Positions 58,688 to 64,000 of a stretch of DNA of 64,000 nt are shown here, in pieces. Source of the stretch: Takashimella koratensis. Lineage: Eukaryota; Basidiomycota; Tremellomycetes; Trichosporonales; Tetragoniomycetaceae. Position numbers and translations under genes: made by a program. The notes under the pieces are model-generated. The model had not been told where the DNA came from. It worked only from the letters and a program-made list of their open reading frames with translations, and made no database searches. Every line of letters starts with the position of its first letter. Position 1 is the stretch's first letter. The stretch covers positions 546,365 through 610,364 of the forward strand of contig BCKT01000007.1 in assembly GCA_003116875.1 (NCBI GenBank). Direction: 5' to 3'.

Positions 58688-60124
58688 ATGGCCCCCTTCC
58701 TGTTCCCCTATCCCACAACGTCCCACATCTCCTTCACAGAAATTCTACACGACCCCACCGCTGCATACACCTCGTCCCTCTCCGATGCTACCGCCGCAAG
58801 AACGCAGCTCCAAGTCGCTCTCAAAGCTGCCGCCGCAGGCGAACCCGGTTCTTCCGCCTTGGCTGTCTTAGAGGTAATTGTCTTGGCAGCAATCTGTTCA
58901 TCGTGCTCATCATCAGGCCGTTCAGATATACCTTCCTTACCTACAGGCTATCATCTCCAGTCTCCACGCTGATCAGCTCTTGTTCAAAGGTGATCCTGGT
59001 AAGTCACCTTGACTGCTCATTAAACTTCTCAACGAGTAACCATCCGATTCAGTGTTTTCTTGGCGCTCGGCGTTATCCAATGATTCATCTCAGTCTTTTC
59101 AACTCGCTTCGATTCAAGCAGAGAGCCTCTTTGTCACCCTCACTCATGTCATATCCCTTTCAAACTATGCCAAAGCCATCGTCGATCCGCTATCGTCCCT
59201 TGAAGCAGCTCCCGACGCCGAAAAGCAAATGACGGCCAGTTTCACTCGAGCGACAAACTTGCTTTCGGAAGCAAGCGGTGTTGCCAGTTGGTCTGCTCAA
59301 AACGTTACACCAGCAGTTGAGCAGTCTCGAACGGCAGGCAAATGGCCCGTGGAGAGTGGTTCAGAAATCTTCAAAGGTCTTGCTATGTAAGCTCACCTCC
59401 GCGCGACCGTCATTGACAAATGCAGGACGCTTCTCGCAGATGCTCATGTCATGGCGATTCACAAACTGCTTCTTCCAACCCTATCTCAATACGTGTTCCG
59501 GCCACCAGGTCCTCCTCTCTCGCCCAACCACCCATCGCCATCGCTCTTGAGCAAGTTGTATTTTCATGTCGCCACCCTTTACACTTCCGCCCAGGCTCTG
59601 CTCAAATCGGCCCACGTTTCGTCCGAGTTTCTTCGATACTTGAAGAAGGAGGCACTACTTTCCGAGGCGATGGCGTTCAAATGGCTTGGCGTCGATGCGG
59701 GAGAAAACGGCAAGGGTGCTCGTATCGGAGAGGCCGTAGTGTGGGTCCGAAAGGCTATAGCTCGACTCGGAGAGCTTGAAGACGGGGCGGTTCGAGACAA
59801 GGTGAAGAGTTTGGGCATCGGCAAAGCACACGACCGAAGAGCGGAAGCCAGGAAAGCAAGGCAAGGGCGTGTTGCCAAAGAACTCGCAGATATGGAAGCA
59901 TGGGATCAAGCGTACACTAAGATGAACGATTCAGTACGTTTGCATATTGGTGATTCGTCTGATATCAGGTTTCATTCCAGCCGCTCCCTCCAGCTTCATC
60001 TCTCATTCCACCACCCGGCCGACCGATCTTCAGCGCCAAAGAATTCCATCCACCACCAAGTAAATGGGGTACAGACAAGGAACAGCAGCAGCAGCAACGC
60101 GTCGAGAAGACCAATTACTGGTGA
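58688..60124 (+). CDS. palC: PalC-like pH-response regulator (BRO1 domain)
   Basis: Five exons: 58688-58873, 58917-58998, 59053-59386, 59426-59933, 59969-60124 (421 aa). The start [16 protein letters not shown] and the helical BRO1-type body match Pal[31 protein letters not shown], then [37 protein letters not shown]. The C-terminal [19 protein letters not shown] and [14 protein letters not shown] are strongly typical of the family. PalC (Rim23 in Cryptococcus) joins the plasma-membrane alkaline pH sensor complex to ESCRT-III so that the Rim101/PacC factor is processed. The end carries a short poly-Gln run. Confidence 0.9.
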
Positions 60125-60126
60125 TG

Positions 60127-60488
60127 TTACACTCTGTTGTCTCCTTTCCTCACGATGCGGAAAACGAATGCCTGATCGTGCTCCACACGGGGAGTGACGT
60201 TGTGTCGTCCGGAAGGCGCCTGACCGCCCAGTTGGGCTAGTTTCGCCTTGGCCTCGGCAACTTGCTGCTCGAGTTCGGCGACATTGTCCGTCATCGCACT
60301 GACGCCGCCGTAATTGTCGTCGTCGTGACAGTGGGCCAAAGCGTGGTCCAGGTTGGCTTTGCGCCGCTGTAACTCGTCGTACCAGCGTTTGTGGGCAGCG
60401 TTGACAGAGGGGGTAGAGAGTTCTAAATGTCAGCGAAGAACAGAGAGCTAATTGACTCACGTTTGGGGTGTTGTTTCTGGTCGGTCAT
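60127..60488 (-). CDS. Small coiled-coil protein of unknown function (107 aa)
   Basis: Two exons: 60461-60488 and 60127-60422. It starts MTDQKQHPK and has a charged helix (AAHKRWYDELQRRKANLDHA), a His/Asp-rich turn (AHCHDDDNYGG), then a clean coiled coil (DNVAELEQQVAEAKAKLAQL) and a short basic tail (FVFRIVRKGDNRV). The GT-AG intron is in phase. Its stop lies only two bases from the PalC stop, so the two transcripts must overlap at their 3' ends. I do not recognise the family. Confidence 0.72.
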
Positions 60489-61058
60489 CCTGTAGGAGAG
60501 GTGTGGGTGGCGAGATAGAAGGCTGGATTTACCCATCGCTCGGCTTTATACGTTCACGGAGGGGTCGACTTGAGGAGCACGAGAGGAGAGGTTTCTTGTT
60601 TGAAAGAGTTGGGGGTGATATGTATAAGGAAGGCAACATCGGCCATGCAGATAGCTGAACGGATGTCTCTCGTGTGACCGCGCGTGATCGGCAACGTCGG
60701 CAAAGACTCCTCGTGGTCAAAGGTCAGGCGGTCTGGATCAGAACACCCTTTTACATTGGGCGAGCGGAGCAATGACAAAGGTGGTACACCTTTGGAAGCC
60801 TCGACTCGGTCTTTTCTTAGTGGTCCGCCGGTCTGAGCCGCGACGAGCGACTAGATATGAGACATTGCGGATCATCCCATTATGCTCGTGAAACGCAAAA
60901 ACACATACATGACCAGCTCAAACACGAAGCGACGTTATACTATTGTCATCAGGAGACAGGTAGCTCCTGCCAAAATAAGAGATGAAAGGTATGTCTGATC
61001 CAAAACAGCTTTGAAACCCCCCGCCGTTTCCGGCCATCGGTCCTCGTCCTCCTCCCTC
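60489..61058. other. Intergenic region between two minus-strand genes
   Basis: 570 bp: promoter of the 107-aa gene and 3' UTR of the MHYT gene. Includes a CT/GA-rich patch but no clear motif or coding exon. Confidence 0.45.
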
Positions 61059-64000
61059 TTACTCGTTCCAGTCGACACCTCGGAGGAGGCCGCCGACGTC
61101 ATTACGGTGAAGTACCTCCATGCTACGCTCAAACCAACTAATGAAGAGTTAGTTTTACTCTAAAGGAGATGACGAGACCCGGAGATGAACTTACCCATCG
61201 GTCTTGACACGAATGGTCCCGAACGCGGCCTCGCCGTGAGACATGTCCTCAGACATGAGGTTCTCCTCGGAGATGGACGAGTCCTTGCGCTGAGCGACGA
61301 CTGAGGAGAGGGCGTTGATGGTCTCGTGGGTCGAAGGGAGACGCATCTTGCGGCTACCACCTGTTGGAGAGAGAGCCGGTACATAGCTCTTCTCCATGTC
61401 ATCGGACTCGGAGAAGCCCGGGGAAGGGAGGGTTTCCGACATGGAGGTACGAGTACCACCAGTGGTGTCGACGATGAGGCCGCGACCGAGCTTGGAGATG
61501 CGGGTGTTCCACTTGCCGTTCTGCTCAGACTCGAAGGGGTTGGTGTCGGGCTCCACCTTGTCCTCGGCTGCGAGCTCTCCAGCAACATCAGTGGGGACGA
61601 GGGGGTACAGCCTGGCGAGGTCGTTGATGGCGTTGCGGCAGTAGTCCTGGCAGCCCTTGGCTCGCATAAGCATCGCCTGAGACTTGGTGAACAAGGTGAA
61701 CGGAGTGTAGACGAAAGGAGGGGGAGGCTTGTCCGAGTCAAGGCGACCAGAGCTGAGACCGGGAGCCTGAACACCAGAAGCGCGAGACTGAACCGGGGTG
61801 ATCTTAGCCTCGGGCGCGGGGAGGACGACCTCAAGCATGATCATCTGGGCGGGGACCTTGTCGTCGGTGTCAGAAGTCGGGAGGTCGAGAATCTCCGAGG
61901 AGAGACGAGCGAATTGCTGAATGTTCGGCCAGCAGCGGAGGGCGGTGGTGAGAGCTTCAACTGCGACGGCAATGGCTGCCTGGAACTCGTACAAAGACTC
62001 GTCCAAAGAGTGTTGCGACTCCGAGTCGGACGTCTCTGCTTGATGAACGGCTTCGTTGCACTTGAGCAGTACCTCGCCCATTGAGAGACCGGCGCATTCT
62101 CGAATCCAGTGACGCATTGCGGGCGAGAGGGGGTAGCCAACGTCCGGAAGACGGTAAGCCGGGATTTGGTGACGAGCAAAGTTGTAGACGAGAACGTCGA
62201 GACCGCCCTGAGCAGTCCCAGTGGGACGAACACCGAAGAGACCGAGGTAGGCACCACCGGACTGAACCACGGGACGAGTACCGCGCTTGGCGTAGGTCTT
62301 GCACGCAGAGAGGAAAACGTCCATTTCCGACTTGCTAACACCCATGTGGTCGGCAAGAGTCTTGGAGAAGAATCGAGTCTCGGTAAGACGGTAACCGCGG
62401 GACAGGTAGTGGTCAACGTTGTCGGTAGACACGAGAGCGGACTTGTCGCCTTGCTGCATGTCGGCAGACGCGGGTTGACCGCTCCCGATGGAACGGACAA
62501 TGAAGAGCATGACACCCTCGGACGAGTGGAGGCGGAGAGTGATACCGTGAATAGAGCTCTCGTCGTCGGCCCTGACGCCAATCTTCTCGTCCTGAGGCTG
62601 GTTCTCGGGGAGTCGAGTTCCAGTGGTCAAGACACGGTCGAACATGACACCGAGGGACTCGACCGACAAGTCGAGCTGGTGGGCAAGGAGAACACAGGCC
62701 TCCACGAAGCGAGATCGGAACAAGAGCTGTTCCCATGCCGAACGGTTGACACTGCGGTCCGACGTGGGGGGCTCTCGCTTGGTCTTCTGGCGAGTAGCGA
62801 TCGTCTGGAGAATACGAGGAACAAAGGCCTTAATGACGTTCCAGTTGAACGACAGCTGGTAGAGCCACTGGAAAGTGGGACGACGAGGGTCGAGCTCTCC
62901 GAGGACACGCGAGAGATCGGCATCGGTCTGGATGATCTGCATCGGGATCGTACCATCGTTGCGGACAAGGAGCTTGCCCGTCGAGTCGAAAGCGGCGGAC
63001 GCGACGACGATGTGACGAGCCTTCTGACGAATGTCACGACGAATGAGGAAGTCGATGACGGCAATGGCGATGGAAAGAACGATGATGCAACCGCACATGA
63101 CCGAAATGGCGATGGTGAGACGAGTCGACTGAGAGCTGCCGCTCGCCAAAGTGTCCGGGGTGACGCCGGCCTTGACGTAGTAGGACGTTCCACCGAGACC
63201 GAGGTAGTGCATACCACAGACGGCAGCGGCGAGCACGACGGCACAGAGACCACGCTTCCACCAGGAGTCTTGCCACTGCGAACGAAGTCGGAAGAAGAGA
63301 CCGAGCGCGACCGTAGCAGCAACACAGGCGAGGATGAGGGCGAAGACGACGGTCACAGCCTGATGTCAGCGTTCGTCGTCTTGAGAGACTCACCGTGTAA
63401 GACACGGTCAAGTACGGGAGCTTGAACGAGGCAGAGTAGTGCATGAGTCCGACTGCCGTTAGCTTGTATTCATTGGGATCAGACTCACTCGTCAAGCCGA
63501 CGACCACACCAGCCACCACGTTACGCCAGTAGGAGTACTCTGCGGCAGAGCCGAGGAACCAGAAGGCGAACGATGTCGCCACGAGCGGAACGAAAAGGGA
63601 AAGTACAGTGAAACCTGGTGAGAACTATGGGGTGAGCCAAAGATCATGGAAGAAAGAGCACGCACCATGAGGTACCAGGTCACGTCGGGGCTAGCCTGAA
63701 GTCGAACGCTGATCATGCTGACAAAGTGCATACCCCAGACGGCAACGGCGGCGAAACAGAGGGCGGCGAGGAGGAGAAGAGCATAGTTGCGAATACCCTT
63801 GGCGGAGGTGCATCGACCGAGAACGAGAAGAGTGGCGTAAGAACCGAGGATGGAGACGAGAATGGAGGCGACGAGCACACCGGGCTGCGGGTGGATGGGG
63901 ATGGGCTGAGTGAGGTAGTACTCGGCCAACGACGAGGGGTCTGCCATGTCAGTTTCGGTGTCTGGGGGCAGGTTGACTCACTGTTCCAGATATCCTGAGG
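61059..64000 (-). CDS. MHYT-domain integral membrane protein (5' end outside window)
   Basis: Exons seen: 63982-64000, 63666-63940, 63489-63624, 63394-63452, 61195-63359, 61059-61137 (about 911 aa within the window). About seven membrane helices carry the three MHYT-type motifs WGMHFVSM, IGLMHYSA and CGMHYLGL, in which Met and His are thought to bind a metal that senses O2, CO or NO in bacterial relatives. A long cytoplasmic part follows, without a recognised output domain. A GT donor and in-frame PQDIWN codons at 63982-64000 suggest that translation starts upstream of the window; a local ATG at 63947 is the alternative. The last exon replaces an early TAA with a 26-residue end (GWFERSMEVLHRND...). 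Confidence 0.85.

Noticed and set aside
62109..63425. 438-codon plus-strand ORF opposite the MHYT gene
   Set aside because: Composition is Arg/Glu/Asp/Gly-rich without domains, typical of the antisense of a GC-biased coding exon; the minus strand has the spliced membrane protein.

Overview
The window is nuclear DNA of a fungus, most likely a basidiomycete of the Tremellomycetes (Cryptococcus relatives). Reasons: the genes carry many short introns (about 35-70 nt, GT-AG, with CTNAC-type branch sites) and some very small exons; the set includes a CPL1-like cysteine-rich secreted protein, a PalC/Rim pathway protein, a fungal complex I NUXM subunit and an Ssd1/Dis3L2 protein that keeps its nuclease residues. 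It looks like ordinary euchromatin, with alternating strands and many divergent promoters. The gene models below were built by hand from splice signals, reading phase and family similarity; where exon coordinates are given, the exon lengths sum to a whole number of codons.

Layout: (1) 0-9 kb: the 3' part of a protein with nine HDATR repeats, the COPI alpha subunit, and a small secreted protein on the opposite strand. (2) 9-17 kb: a myristoylation-type RING-H2 ligase, complex I NUXM, a UXT-like prefoldin, and a large secreted cysteine-rich CPL1-like protein with six tandem units. (3) 17-27 kb: kinesin-5, the AFG1 ATPase, a mitochondrial carrier split by 9- and 11-nt micro-exons, and an unknown protein. 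(4) 27-39 kb: SSD1/Dis3L2, an SPX-RING ligase, mitoribosomal bS21m, and a PRELI/Ups lipid-transfer protein. (5) 38.8-41.5 kb: a 2.6-kb gene-free, AT-richer gap with two short elements bounded by TGTCGGAT...ATCCGACA and 5-bp target duplications (solo-LTR- or MITE-like). (6) 41.5-64 kb: PLC1, VID27, RPT2, UBC7, SLA2, YIP4, a possible tiny gene, RCM1, PalC, a 107-aa unknown protein, and an MHYT membrane protein cut by the window end.

The genes are mostly unlinked housekeeping functions: vesicle traffic and endocytosis (COPI, YIP4, SLA2), mitochondria (NUXM, AFG1, carrier, bS21m, PRELI), ubiquitin/proteasome (RING-H2, SPX-RING, UBC7, RPT2, VID27) and signalling (PLC1, PalC, MHYT). I see no bacterial-type operon, CRISPR array or biosynthetic cluster. 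The items most worth a second look are the HDATR-repeat protein, the CPL1-like repeat array, the paired TG...CA elements with target duplications, the triple ATGAC start region of PLC1, and the unusual exon structures (split start codon, start-codon-only exon, 9- and 11-nt exons, a GC-AG intron).
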